Source of the DNA: Geodermatophilus pulveris
Lineage (GTDB): Bacteria; Actinomycetota; Actinomycetes; Mycobacteriales; Geodermatophilaceae
Length of the DNA stretch: 64,000 nucleotides
Assembly: GCF_900188375.1 (NCBI RefSeq)
Contig: NZ_FZOO01000004.1
Coordinates: 186,001-250,000, forward strand
Direction: 5' to 3'
In this document: in pieces, positions 46,544-54,975 of the stretch
How positions within the stretch are numbered: the first letter of the stretch is position 1
How the letters are laid out: each line of letters opens with the position of its first letter
Made by a program: the position numbers and the translations under genes
Notes under the pieces: model-generated
Databases searched by the model: none
What the model was told of the DNA's origin: nothing
The model's input: only the letters and a program-made list of their open reading frames with translations

Positions 46544-47538
46544 AGCCCCGGCAGCAGCCGCACCCGCCAGGTGCGGCTGTGCGCGGGGTGGGTCGCCCGG
46601 CAGGTCAGCGGCGCGGCCCCCGCCGAGGGCCGGCTCTCCACCTCGGTGACCACGTCGCCGTCCGGGCCGGCGAGGGTCACCACCCACCGCTCGACATCCA
46701 CCCCCGCAGGGGTCAGCCGGCGCACGTCACGCGGGTGCAGGTCGTCGACGCCGAGCAGCGCGAGCTCCGTCCGGGCGGTGTGCTGGGCGGCCTGCACCGG
46801 GGCGGGCAGCCCCGAGCGGCCGCGCAGCCACGGCAGCGCGACCCGCCCGGCGGTGTGCGCGGCGACCAGCTCGGCGCCGTCGCCGGGCAGCTGGCCGTAG
46901 GCGAAGCCGTGCGGCAGCACCAGCACGTTGCCGGCGAAGCGGCAGCCGCCCAGGTGGCTGCACTCCCAGACGTCGTCGGCCGGCAGCGTCCGGGCCAGCG
47001 GCCGCCCGCGCAGGGCGCAGCAGGCGTCGTGCGCGCCGTGCGCACAGACCAGGTAGACCGGCCCGCCGGCGGGGTCGCCGACCGACCCGTCCCAGGGCGC
47101 GTCGACCAGGTCACCGTCGCGGTCGCGCACCGACCACCACACGCCCTCGGCGCCCGGGCGGCCGTCGACGTAGGCCCACCGCCGCTGCGAGTCGGCCAGC
47201 CGGTCGCCCGGACGGCGGATCATCAGCACCCGCACCCCCTCGGCCCGCGCCCGGTGCGCCAGCCGGGGCGCCACCGCGGGGTCGAAGCGGGACTGGGTGA
47301 GCGCGTCGGTGCCCCACGGGCCGGGCTGCTCGACCAGCAGCCAGCGCTGGGCCGGCGAGGCCGTCGCGACGCCGGGGTCCCCGCGGACGAGGGCCTGCAC
47401 CGAGCAGCGGTCCTCGGTGAGCCGGCCCTCGGGCAGCCCGGGGGCCGCGGGGACGCGGCAGAAGTCGGCCGGTGCCGTCACGCCCGGGGGTCCGGCCGGC
47501 TCACGATCCGGTTCCGGGCGCGCGTCCACGCCCCCCAT
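46540..47538 (-). CDS. Sucrase/ferredoxin-like (thioredoxin-like Fe-S) protein
   Basis: 332 residues of the sucrase/ferredoxin-like family. An N-terminal domain has RWLLVEQPGPWGTDAL and VRVLMIRRPGDRL. The cysteine-rich core reads VCAHGAHDACCALRG then WECSHLGGCRFAGNVLVLP, resembling a thioredoxin-fold [2Fe-2S] ferredoxin. The last 90 residues (QAAQHTARTELALLGVDDL) form a C-terminal domain. Its start lies 38 bases inside the end of the JmjC oxygenase gene, so it is the third gene of the repeat-peptide operon. Electron delivery to the oxygenase or another partner is inference; family function is not well established. Confidence 0.83.
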   Translation of the reverse strand: MGGVDARPEPDREPAGPPGVTAPADFCRVPAAPGLPEGRLTEDRCSVQALVRGDPGVATASPAQRWLLVEQPGPWGTDALTQSRFDPAVAPRLAHRARAEGVRVLMIRRPGDRLADSQRRWAYVDGRPGAEGVWWSVRDRDGDLVDAPWDGSVGDPAGGPVYLVCAHGAHDACCALRGRPLARTLPADDVWECSHLGGCRFAGNVLVLPHGFAYGQLPGDGAELVAAHTAGRVALPWLRGRSGLPAPVQAAQHTARTELALLGVDDLHPRDVRRLTPAGVDVERWVVTLAGPDGDVVTEVESRPSAGAAPLTCRATHPAHSRTWRVRLLPGL

Positions 47539-48814
47539 CGTCCTCCGCGGTCGCCCCGGGCACCGTGACGATCGACTCGGTCACCAGCCGCCGGGCCAGG
47601 GTGAGCTGGTCGGCGGCGTCCAGGCCCGGCAGGTCGGCGACCTTCAGCTCACCGGCGGCCAGCAGCGCGGCCACCGCCGCCCCGGTCTCGGCCGGCAGCT
47701 CCAGCGAGCGCCGCCCGGCGAGCAGCGTCACCCGGCCGTCGGCTGCCGGCTGCAGCCGGCAGCGCAGCCGGCGACGCAGCTGCAGCACCGTGTCCGGCGA
47801 CAGGGTCGCCGCCGCGGTCGCCTGGGCCAGCGGCGCGACCGGCTCGGGGCGGACCTGTGCCCAGGTGCGGGCGCGCAGCCGGTCGGCGACCTCGGCGGGG
47901 TCGACCCGGTCCAGCCAGCCCCGGAGCGCGGTCACGACGGCGGTGACGTCGCCGGCCACCGCGGCCGGGTCGGCGAGGTCCACGCCCAGCGGCAGGGACC
48001 GGCGCAGCTCCGGGTCGTCGGCGGCGAGCACGCGGACCAGGTCCAGCGCGGACTCCGCGGCCGCCCAGCGGGTCACCGAGTGGATGCCGACGGTCAGGTG
48101 GGCGCTGATGGCCCCCAGGGCGGTCGCCGAGTGCAGGTGGCCCCGCGGCAGGTAGAGGGCGTCGCCGGGGCGCAGCACCGCGTCGACCACCGGCTCGCGC
48201 TCGGCGGCGGCGGCCACGGCGGCGGCCCGGTCGGTCCACGGCTGGGTGCGCAGCGGGTCGGTGAGCACCGGCTCGTGGATGCGCCAGTGCTTCTCGCCGG
48301 CCACCTGCAGCACGAACACGTCGTGCACGTCGTAGTGCGGGGCGAAGCCCCGCGAGGACGGCGGGGTGACGTAGGCGTTGACCTGCGTCGGGTGGCCGAG
48401 GTCGGCGGCCAGCTGGTCGGCGAACTCGACCAGCGGCGGCCACAGCCGGTGCAGACCCTGCAGGACGACGGTGCTGCCGTCGGCGAAGAGCCGGGCCACC
48501 GAGTCCGAGGAGACCTGGTCGGCGACCTCCGCGCCGGCGCCGCCGGAGGTGGTGAAGCGCTTCGCGTCGACGACCACGCCGTCCTTGGCGATCCGCAGGA
48601 ACGGGGTGCGCAGCCCGCGGCGGGACAGCAGCTCGTCGACCGCGGCGAGGTCGAGCAGGTCGGCGAAGGAGTTACCGGTCTCCTCCGCGCGGGTCAGCAG
48701 CGGCCGGCGGGCCCAGTACTCCTCGGCGAAGACCCGCGGCTCCAGGGCGGTGCACCGCCGCAGGGCCGGCCGGGCGTCCCCCGGCCGGCCCTGGGTGGTG
48801 TGGTCCTCGGTCAG
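47501..48814 (-). CDS. JmjC/cupin 2-oxoglutarate oxygenase, CTG start
   Basis: Homology extends well upstream of the first in-frame GTG (48577): FAEEYWARRPLL and FLRIAKDGV belong to the family. No ATG, GTG or TTG lies in frame before it. The best start is CTG 48814, which overlaps the previous gene's TGA as CTGA, like the GTGA/ATGA couplings elsewhere here. The 437-residue protein resembles ribosomal oxygenases of the NO66/YcfD type. The Fe(II) triad is His160, Asp162 (PHYDVHD) and His228 (PRGHLHSA); Lys175 in GEKHWRIHE probably binds 2-oxoglutarate. A winged-helix-like C-terminal region follows. It should hydroxylate a protein or peptide side chain. The target could be a ribosomal protein or the adjacent repeat peptide. 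Confidence 0.85.
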   Translation of the reverse strand: MTEDHTTQGRPGDARPALRRCTALEPRVFAEEYWARRPLLTRAEETGNSFADLLDLAAVDELLSRRGLRTPFLRIAKDGVVVDAKRFTTSGGAGAEVADQVSSDSVARLFADGSTVVLQGLHRLWPPLVEFADQLAADLGHPTQVNAYVTPPSSRGFAPHYDVHDVFVLQVAGEKHWRIHEPVLTDPLRTQPWTDRAAAVAAAAEREPVVDAVLRPGDALYLPRGHLHSATALGAISAHLTVGIHSVTRWAAAESALDLVRVLAADDPELRRSLPLGVDLADPAAVAGDVTAVVTALRGWLDRVDPAEVADRLRARTWAQVRPEPVAPLAQATAAATLSPDTVLQLRRRLRCRLQPAADGRVTLLAGRRSLELPAETGAAVAALLAAGELKVADLPGLDAADQLTLARRLVTESIVTVPGATAEDDGGRGRAPGTGS

Positions 48815-49128
48815 GCGGAACCGTCCGCGCCGCCGTCGGCACCGCCGTCGGCACCGCCGTCGGCACCACCGTCCGACCCGCCACCGGCCGCGCCGCCGTC
48901 GGCCGGGCCGTGGCCCGCGCCGCCGTCGGCACCACCGTCGGCCCCGCCGTCAGCCCCGCCGTCGGACCCCCCGCCGACCGCGCCGCCGTCGGCCGGGCCG
49001 TGGCCCGCGCCGCCGTCGGCACCACCGTCAGCCCCGCCGTCAGCCCCGCCGTCAGCCCCGCCGTCGGCCCCGCCGTCAGCCGGGCCGTGGCCCTCGGTGC
49101 TGGTCATGTCGTCGTCGTCGAGCGCCAT
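48811..49128 (-). CDS. Asp-Gly-Gly-Ala repeat peptide
   Basis: 105 residues, unrecognised. A 12-residue leader (MALDDDDMTSTE) is followed by three repeats of 29-34 residues, each beginning GHGPADGGA and continuing as runs of DGGA. Repeats start at residues 13, 42 and 72; the second and third carry GGGS after the opening. The end is DGSA. ATG 49128 follows AAGAGGAGA, a good ribosome-binding site. The stop overlaps the oxygenase CTG. There is no signal peptide, TM helix or Cys, and the chain is highly acidic. The repeats, small size and adjacent oxygenase suggest a modified peptide precursor or a flexible substrate. That is inference; a low-complexity artefact is the alternative. Confidence 0.6.
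   Translation of the reverse strand: MALDDDDMTSTEGHGPADGGADGGADGGADGGADGGADGGAGHGPADGGAVGGGSDGGADGGADGGADGGAGHGPADGGAAGGGSDGGADGGADGGADGGADGSA
48830..49085 (-). repeat. In-gene tandem repeats encoding DGGA
   Basis: 12-base units (GAC GGC GGT GCC and variants on the minus strand) sit inside three larger repeats of 87-102 bases, each marked by the GHGPADGGA codons. Synonymous changes between units suggest they are old rather than a recent expansion. Confidence 0.8.
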
Positions 49129-49150
49129 GGGTCTCCTCTTCGGTCGGGTC

Positions 49151-49172
49151 CGGGCCGCCGGCCGGCGGCCCG
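49151..49172. promoter_or_regulatory. 22-bp perfect palindrome in leader of repeat-peptide operon
   Basis: CGGGCCGCCGG joined to its reverse complement, centred 33 bases before the ATG of the repeat peptide. In RNA it would form a strong hairpin upstream of the ribosome-binding site; in DNA it could be an operator. The 270-base divergent gap 49129-49398 holds no other recognised feature. Confidence 0.45.
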
Positions 49173-49398
49173 CCGGGCGTTGCTGTACCTCATCCATCTT
49201 CCACTCACACTCCCAGCTCGACCAGCGGGGACGGCCGGTGGGCGACGGCTCGGTCACGGCGCCGCGGAGGGGCGCCGGAGTGGTCGTTGACGATCCGGTG
49301 ACGGCTGCCGCGCGGAGGTGGCCGGCCCTCCGGCCCGGGGAACCCACAGGGGCACGGAACGTCATCGGACGTGGACGACAGACGAGGAGGAACAGGTC

Positions 49399-50095
49399 AT
49401 GACCGAGAGTCGGGTACGGAACGAGGCGACCTTCGAGGACAACGTGGCCCGGGAGGTCCCGGCCGGCACCGAGGGCGCGACCCGGGCGGCCCACGTGGTG
49501 CACGGGGAGGCCGACCGCGCCGGTGGGCCGATGCAGGTGGTGGTCGGCCCGCCGCGGCGGGACCGGGTCCGCTGGGGGCCGGTGTGGGCGGGCCTGATCG
49601 TGGCCGTCCCCACGTTCCTGCTGCTCCAGCTGGCCACCCTCGCCCTCGGGTGGTGGGACGTCGGCCCGGGCGCCGGGGGGAGCAACGCCGACTGGTTCAG
49701 CGGCGTCAACGGGCTGGTCGCCCTGTTCCTCGGTGGTCTGACCGCCGGTGCCTGCGCGCTGTGGCGCGGCGTCGCCGACGGCCTGCTGCACGGGATCCTC
49801 GTGTGGGCGCTGGGCGTGGTGACGATCGTGCTCCTGACCCTGCTCGGCGGCGGTGCCCTGCTCGGCTCGCTGGCCGGGGTCCTCACCGACCTGGCCGGCA
49901 TCGAGCAGGCCAGCCTGCCCGACGTCGCCGCCGGCCAGGCCACCGAGGTCGCCACCACCGGCGCCGGCTGGGCGGTCCTGGGGCTGGGCCTGTCGATCGG
50001 CTCGGCGGCGCTCGGCGGGGTGCTCGGCGCCAGGATGTGGCCGGGGAAGGGACGAGCGCGAGGGCGACCGGACCGCCGTCGTCCCCGAGCGGTGA
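49399..50095 (+). CDS. Four-TM membrane protein, probable frameshift near its 3' end
   Basis: About 230 residues. A soluble, charged N-terminus (1-55) is followed by four TM helices: WAGLIVAVPTFLLLQLATLA, GLVALFLGGLTAGACALW, ILVWALGVVTIVLLTLLGG and WAVLGLGLSIGSAALGGVLG. As written, its frame has no stop and runs on through the LexA box and G tract into dinB. Losing one G in GGGG near 50041-50046 instead gives the tail GRDEREGDRTAVVPER with a stop at 50095, a far more likely C-terminus. ATG 49399 follows GAGGAGGAA. Function unknown. Confidence 0.7.
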
Positions 50096-50135
50096 CCTCC
50101 CGCGGCCGAGGCGGCCGGTTCCGGGAGCGACCGGC

Positions 50136-50141
50136 TATCGT
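50136..50141 (+). promoter_or_regulatory. Candidate -10 box of dinB
   Basis: TATCGT ends 9 bases before the LexA box (50151-50166). This mirrors the dnaE2 promoter, where the box also begins 9 bases after the -10 hexamer. Confidence 0.5.
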
Positions 50142-50150
50142 CCCCGCAGG

Positions 50151-50166
50151 TCGAACACGTGTTCGA
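50151..50166 (+). promoter_or_regulatory. LexA (SOS) box of dinB
   Basis: TCGAACACGTGTTCGA, identical over 16 bases to the box at 39314-39329. It lies 3 bases before the first possible dinB GTG (50170) and 11 bases before the G tract. Confidence 0.92.
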
Positions 50167-50176
50167 GCCGTGGGGG

Positions 50177-51450
<1,274 letters not shown>

Positions 51451-51617
51451 CCACCCGTGTCCCCGGCAGCACGCCGCGCCATGCCGGTGGTCCGCGACCC
51501 GGTGGCGGGAACTCCGGCGGTCCCCGGTTCGTCTCCCCGCCGAGGCCCGAGGCCACCCACGGGGGTGATCACGGCGGGACGCGCGCGGCTCGCCTTTCGC
51601 ACCCCGCGGCGGGCTCG

Positions 51618-51653
51618 TATCCTCGGTGTCACCGACGGCGGGTACGCCGTCGG
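51618..51653 (+). promoter_or_regulatory. -10 box and leader hairpin upstream of DUF3040 gene
   Basis: TATCCT (51618-51623) is followed by the perfect hairpin CCGACGGCG-GGTA-CGCCGTCGG (51632-51653), so the transcript would begin just before or within the hairpin. The start codon is 30 bases further on, with GTGGAGG as ribosome-binding site. Confidence 0.5.
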
Positions 51654-51683
51654 GTACTGCCTTTGGCCCACGTGGAGGTCGAC

Positions 51684-52094
51684 GTGCCGCTCTCCGAGCA
51701 CGAGCAGCGACTGCTGGAGCAGATCGAGCGCGCCCTCGTCGACGACGATCCCAAGTTCGCCTCGTCTGTCCGCACCGGTGACCGCCGCAGCAAGGCGCGC
51801 CGCAAGCTGCAGCTCGGCTTCCTGTTGTTCGTCGTCGGGATGGCCGCGCTCATCGGTGGAGCGGTCATCCCGTCCGTGCCGCTCGGCGTCCTGGGCTTCC
51901 TGGTCGCCTTCGGCGGGCTGGCGCTCGCCGTCCTGAACTACCGCTCCGGCACCGGCGTGGTCGAGGTGGGCCCCGGCGCGCCGGCCGGCGGCTCGGCACC
52001 CGGCCGGGGCGGGCGCGGGGGCAGCAGCAGGGCCCGCCGCCAGCCGCTCAAGAGCCGGCTCGAGGAGCGCTTCCGCCGCCGCTACGACCAGTAG
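51684..52094 (+). CDS. DUF3040 membrane protein
   Basis: 136 residues: PLSEHEQRLLEQIERALVDD at the N-terminus (DUF3040 signature), two TM helices at about 37-53 and 58-78, and a Gly/Arg-rich basic tail. The same small protein lies close to mraZ in mycobacteria (Rv2169c) and streptomycetes, suggesting a role around division or wall synthesis, but none is proven. GTG 51684 follows GTGGAGG. A strong hairpin follows its stop. Confidence 0.88.
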   Translation: MPLSEHEQRLLEQIERALVDDDPKFASSVRTGDRRSKARRKLQLGFLLFVVGMAALIGGAVIPSVPLGVLGFLVAFGGLALAVLNYRSGTGVVEVGPGAPAGGSAPGRGGRGGSSRARRQPLKSRLEERFRRRYDQ

Positions 52095-52107
52095 CCCGGT
52101 ACACCCG

Positions 52108-52140
52108 CGACGGCCGCCGTCCCATGGACGGCGGCCGTCG
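52108..52140 (+). terminator. 15-bp perfect hairpin after DUF3040 gene
   Basis: CGACGGCCGCCGTCC, loop CAT, GGACGGCGGCCGTCG, 14 bases after the stop codon. There is no U tract, as is usual for hairpin terminators in high-GC actinobacteria. Confidence 0.7.
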
Positions 52141-52174
52141 GCGTGTCCGGGCACCGACCGACCCGGGAGGCACC

Positions 52175-52513
52175 GTGATCGACGTGTGGGAGGCCCTCGC
52201 CGCCGCCGGCGGCCTGTGGGTCTGGGGCGACGAGGACGGCGTGGCCCCGTGGACCGACGGCCACGGGCACGACGTCGTCCCGCTGTGGACCGACCCCGGG
52301 CAGGCCGAGGCGGAGTCGCGCGACGGTGCCGACCCCGGTGAGCGGCCGGTGTTCCTCGACGTGGACGCGCTGCTCGAGGCGATCCCGGAGTGGGTGGCCG
52401 CCGGGGTCGGGGAGGCGGGCCTGGACCCGCAGGGCGGCCGGATCCCGGCCACCGTGCCGCTGGCCGAGCTGACCGAGCGGCTGCTGCGCCTGCAACTCGA
52501 CCGGCCTGTCTGA
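52175..52513 (+). CDS. Small conserved protein, DUF2750-like
   Basis: 112 residues: LAAAGGLWVWGDEDGVAPWT, VVPLWTDPGQAEAE, VFLDVDALLEAIPEWVAAGV and LDPQGGRIPATVPLAELTER. The pattern of W-x-W-x-D-E-D-G followed by V-P-L-W and an acidic helix resembles DUF2750 proteins. GTG 52175 follows CGGGAGG. No catalytic residues are evident. Ends 5 bases before hairpin repeat D. Confidence 0.65.
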   Translation: MIDVWEALAAAGGLWVWGDEDGVAPWTDGHGHDVVPLWTDPGQAEAESRDGADPGERPVFLDVDALLEAIPEWVAAGVGEAGLDPQGGRIPATVPLAELTERLLRLQLDRPV

Positions 52514-52518
52514 CCTGG

Positions 52519-52568
52519 CCCCCGTGCAGGGCCCCGCCGCGAGCTCGCGAGCGGTGGGGGGCAAGGGG
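52519..52568 (-). repeat. Dispersed hairpin repeat, copy D (inverted orientation)
   Basis: Between convergent genes. Read on the minus strand the outer stem is CCCCTTGC / GCACGGGG (one mismatch). The inner stem is CCCCACCGC / GCGGCGGGG, fully Watson-Crick as DNA; the plus-strand RNA pairs it with a G-U wobble. The loop is TCGCGAGCTC. The loop frame TCGC-NN-GCTC is shared with the other three copies. Confidence 0.75.
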
Positions 52569-52575
52569 TCCTCTC

Positions 52576-54975
52576 TCAGCCGCGCAGCAGTGTCCGGTGG
52601 GGCGGGCGGGGGCGGCGGGGTGGCCGCGGCAGGCCGGCGCGCAGCCCGGCGAGCAGGGACGGCGGCAGCAGCAGGGCGCGCAGCCGGGCCCCCCGCGGGG
52701 CCGCGGCCAGCAGCCCGCGGCGGGCGGTGGCGAGGTCGGCCCGCAGCTCCGGGCCGACGGCGGGCACGCTGCCGGGCCGGGCGTAGCTGGCCGCCTCCTC
52801 GGCGCGGGCCAGCCGGGCCACCGCGCCGGCCACCCCCGCCTCCGCGGCCGGCCGGCGGTGGGGCCGGTGCGCCCCGCCGCCGGGCGCGGCCGCCTCGGCC
52901 AGCTGCTCGGCCACCTGCCGCGGCGTCCGCGCCGGGTCGGCGGTCCGGCCGAGGTCGAGCGCGGTGGCGGCCAGCTCGTCCCACAGCCCGGCGGGGCTGC
53001 CGGTGGCCAGCCGGCGACGCCGCTGCAGCACCCGCAGGCCCGCGGGGACCGCGGCCACGGCCAGCACGGCCAGCACGGCCAGCACCGTGCCCGCGGTGCG
53101 CAGCGCCGGTACCCAGGTGCCGCCCTGCTGCGGTGCGGCCTGCGGGGCGGGCAGCTCCTGCGGGGCGGGCAGCTCCTGCGGGGCCTGGGGCACCGGCGCG
53201 GGCAGCGGCGCGGGCAGCGGGTCGGTGCGCGGGTCGAGCTCCTGGTCCGGCGCCCGGGGGGCCCAGGGCAGCTCCACCGCGCGGTCGGTGTCGATCGGGG
53301 TGGGGTCGTAGGGGACCCAGCCGAGGTCGTCGAAGTAGACCTCCACCCAGGCGTGCGCGTCGTTGCTGGTGACCAGCCGGCTGCCGTCGGGCTGCGCCGT
53401 GCCGGGGGTGTAGCCGAGCACCACCCGGGCCGGGACGCCGGCGGCCCGGACCAGGGCCGCCATCGCGCCGGCGTACTGCTCGCAGTAGCCCTGCCGCAGC
53501 CGCAGGAAGTCGGCCAGGTCGTCGCCGCCGGTGCCGGGCGCGGTGGACAGGGAGTACCGGTAGTCGTTCGCCGGGTCGGTGAAGTGCCCGTACACCGCCT
53601 GCACCCGCTCGTACGGCGTCCGGGCGTCCGCGGTCAGCGTGCCCACCAGCTCCTCGACGGCCGGGTCCAGCGGCGGCAGGGCGGTGTAGCGCTGCACCAG
53701 CGGCAGCTCCGGCGGCAGCTCACCGGAGGCGGCCAGCTGCTCGGGCGTCGGGCGCGGCTCCACCGCCGCGACCGACCAGGTCTGCCCCGCCGTCGACACG
53801 TCCCGGCCGAAGACGGTGCCGGTGGCCGGGTCGAACCGCCACTGCTCCGGGTCGGCCACGTCCACCGACTGCGGCGCGTACAGCAGCGGCAGGAAGCGGT
53901 CCTCGTGGCCGAGCGCGGTCACCAGGGCGTCCACCGGCCGGCCGCCCTGCCGGCCGGGCAGGGTGGCCAGCTCGGCCTCGTCGGCGACCGCGGCCTGCCC
54001 GTCGAGGTTGCCGACCGTCCAGCCCGCGTCCGCGTCGTAGACCTCCAGCGCCACGACCCGCAGGTGGCCGGGGTCGGGCACCGAGGCGTCGAGCTGCAGC
54101 AGCTCCACCGGTTCGTCGAGGGTCAGCTGCCCCTGCAGGGCCGCCGCCGGGTCCAGCGCGGTGCCCGTGGAGCCGCCACCCCCGCCGCGGCCGAACGCGA
54201 AGGGCCGCGCGCCCTCGGTCAGCGTGGGGACGAGGGCACCGACGACCAGCCCGAGCAGCACGGCGGCCGCCCCGGTCCGGACGGCGGTGAGCGTCCCGGG
54301 CCCCAGCAGCGGACGCCGCCCCTCCTGCAGCCGCCGGCTCAGCTGCCGGTGCTGGTCGGCGAACAGCAGCAGCGCCAGCCCGACCGACGGCGCGGCGACC
54401 GGCAGCACGCCGATCGAGCCGATCACCGTGCTCACCGGGACGCAGAAGAGGACCAGCAGGCCCAGCCCGGCCAGCGCCGGCTGCCGCGACCCGACGGCCA
54501 CCAGGTCCACCGCGACCGCGACCAGGCCGGCCATGAGCGTGGTGAGGGCGAGCAGGCCGGTCAGCGGCAGGGCCGGCGTGCTCTGCTCGCGCAGCTCCAC
54601 GGTCCCGTCGGCCAGCACCGCGCCCAGGTCGCCGAGGCTGCCGTCCACCGGCAGCCAGCCGCCCCACGCCCGGTCCGGCGCGAACAGCGCCGTCAGCACG
54701 CAGGCCAGCACGACGAGCTGGCCGAAGGGCACCGCGACGCGGACCAGCGCGGCCCACCAGTCCGGCGCCGGGCGGTCCCCGGCCAGCGCGGCAGCGGCCA
54801 CCCGCAGCAGCAGGCCGGCGGCGGCCACCGCGGTGACGGCGGCCAGCACCGGGGGCACCCAGGCGCCGGTGGTGAACACCGGCACCAGTGCGAGCGTGCC
54901 CAGGGCGGTGGCGACGGCGGCGGCGGCGGTCGTCCCCGCGTCGCGCAGCAGCGTGCGGGCGGTGTCCCCGCTCAC
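52576..54975 (-). CDS. TgpA-like transglutaminase membrane protein (DUF3488)
   Basis: 799 residues. An N-terminal membrane domain has about six TM helices (DUF3488). An extracytoplasmic transglutaminase-like domain follows: YCEQYAGAMAALVRAAGVPA with the catalytic Cys, DAHAWVEVYFDDLGWVPYDP with the His and Asp. A Pro/Ala/Gln-rich linker containing a repeated QELPAP, a late TM helix and a cytoplasmic DUF4129-like tail complete it. GTG 54975 overlaps the DUF58 stop. The third gene of the MoxR-DUF58-transglutaminase operon, a conserved trio of unknown substrate probably acting on envelope proteins. Confidence 0.9.
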   Translation of the reverse strand: MSGDTARTLLRDAGTTAAAAVATALGTLALVPVFTTGAWVPPVLAAVTAVAAAGLLLRVAAAALAGDRPAPDWWAALVRVAVPFGQLVVLACVLTALFAPDRAWGGWLPVDGSLGDLGAVLADGTVELREQSTPALPLTGLLALTTLMAGLVAVAVDLVAVGSRQPALAGLGLLVLFCVPVSTVIGSIGVLPVAAPSVGLALLLFADQHRQLSRRLQEGRRPLLGPGTLTAVRTGAAAVLLGLVVGALVPTLTEGARPFAFGRGGGGGSTGTALDPAAALQGQLTLDEPVELLQLDASVPDPGHLRVVALEVYDADAGWTVGNLDGQAAVADEAELATLPGRQGGRPVDALVTALGHEDRFLPLLYAPQSVDVADPEQWRFDPATGTVFGRDVSTAGQTWSVAAVEPRPTPEQLAASGELPPELPLVQRYTALPPLDPAVEELVGTLTADARTPYERVQAVYGHFTDPANDYRYSLSTAPGTGGDDLADFLRLRQGYCEQYAGAMAALVRAAGVPARVVLGYTPGTAQPDGSRLVTSNDAHAWVEVYFDDLGWVPYDPTPIDTDRAVELPWAPRAPDQELDPRTDPLPAPLPAPVPQAPQELPAPQELPAPQAAPQQGGTWVPALRTAGTVLAVLAVLAVAAVPAGLRVLQRRRRLATGSPAGLWDELAATALDLGRTADPARTPRQVAEQLAEAAAPGGGAHRPHRRPAAEAGVAGAVARLARAEEAASYARPGSVPAVGPELRADLATARRGLLAAAPRGARLRALLLPPSLLAGLRAGLPRPPRRPRPPHRTLLRG

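Noticed and set aside
48830-49085. Repeat block considered as CRISPR or a surface-protein repeat
   Set aside because: Units are in-frame, contiguous and spacer-free, and the product has no signal peptide or anchor.
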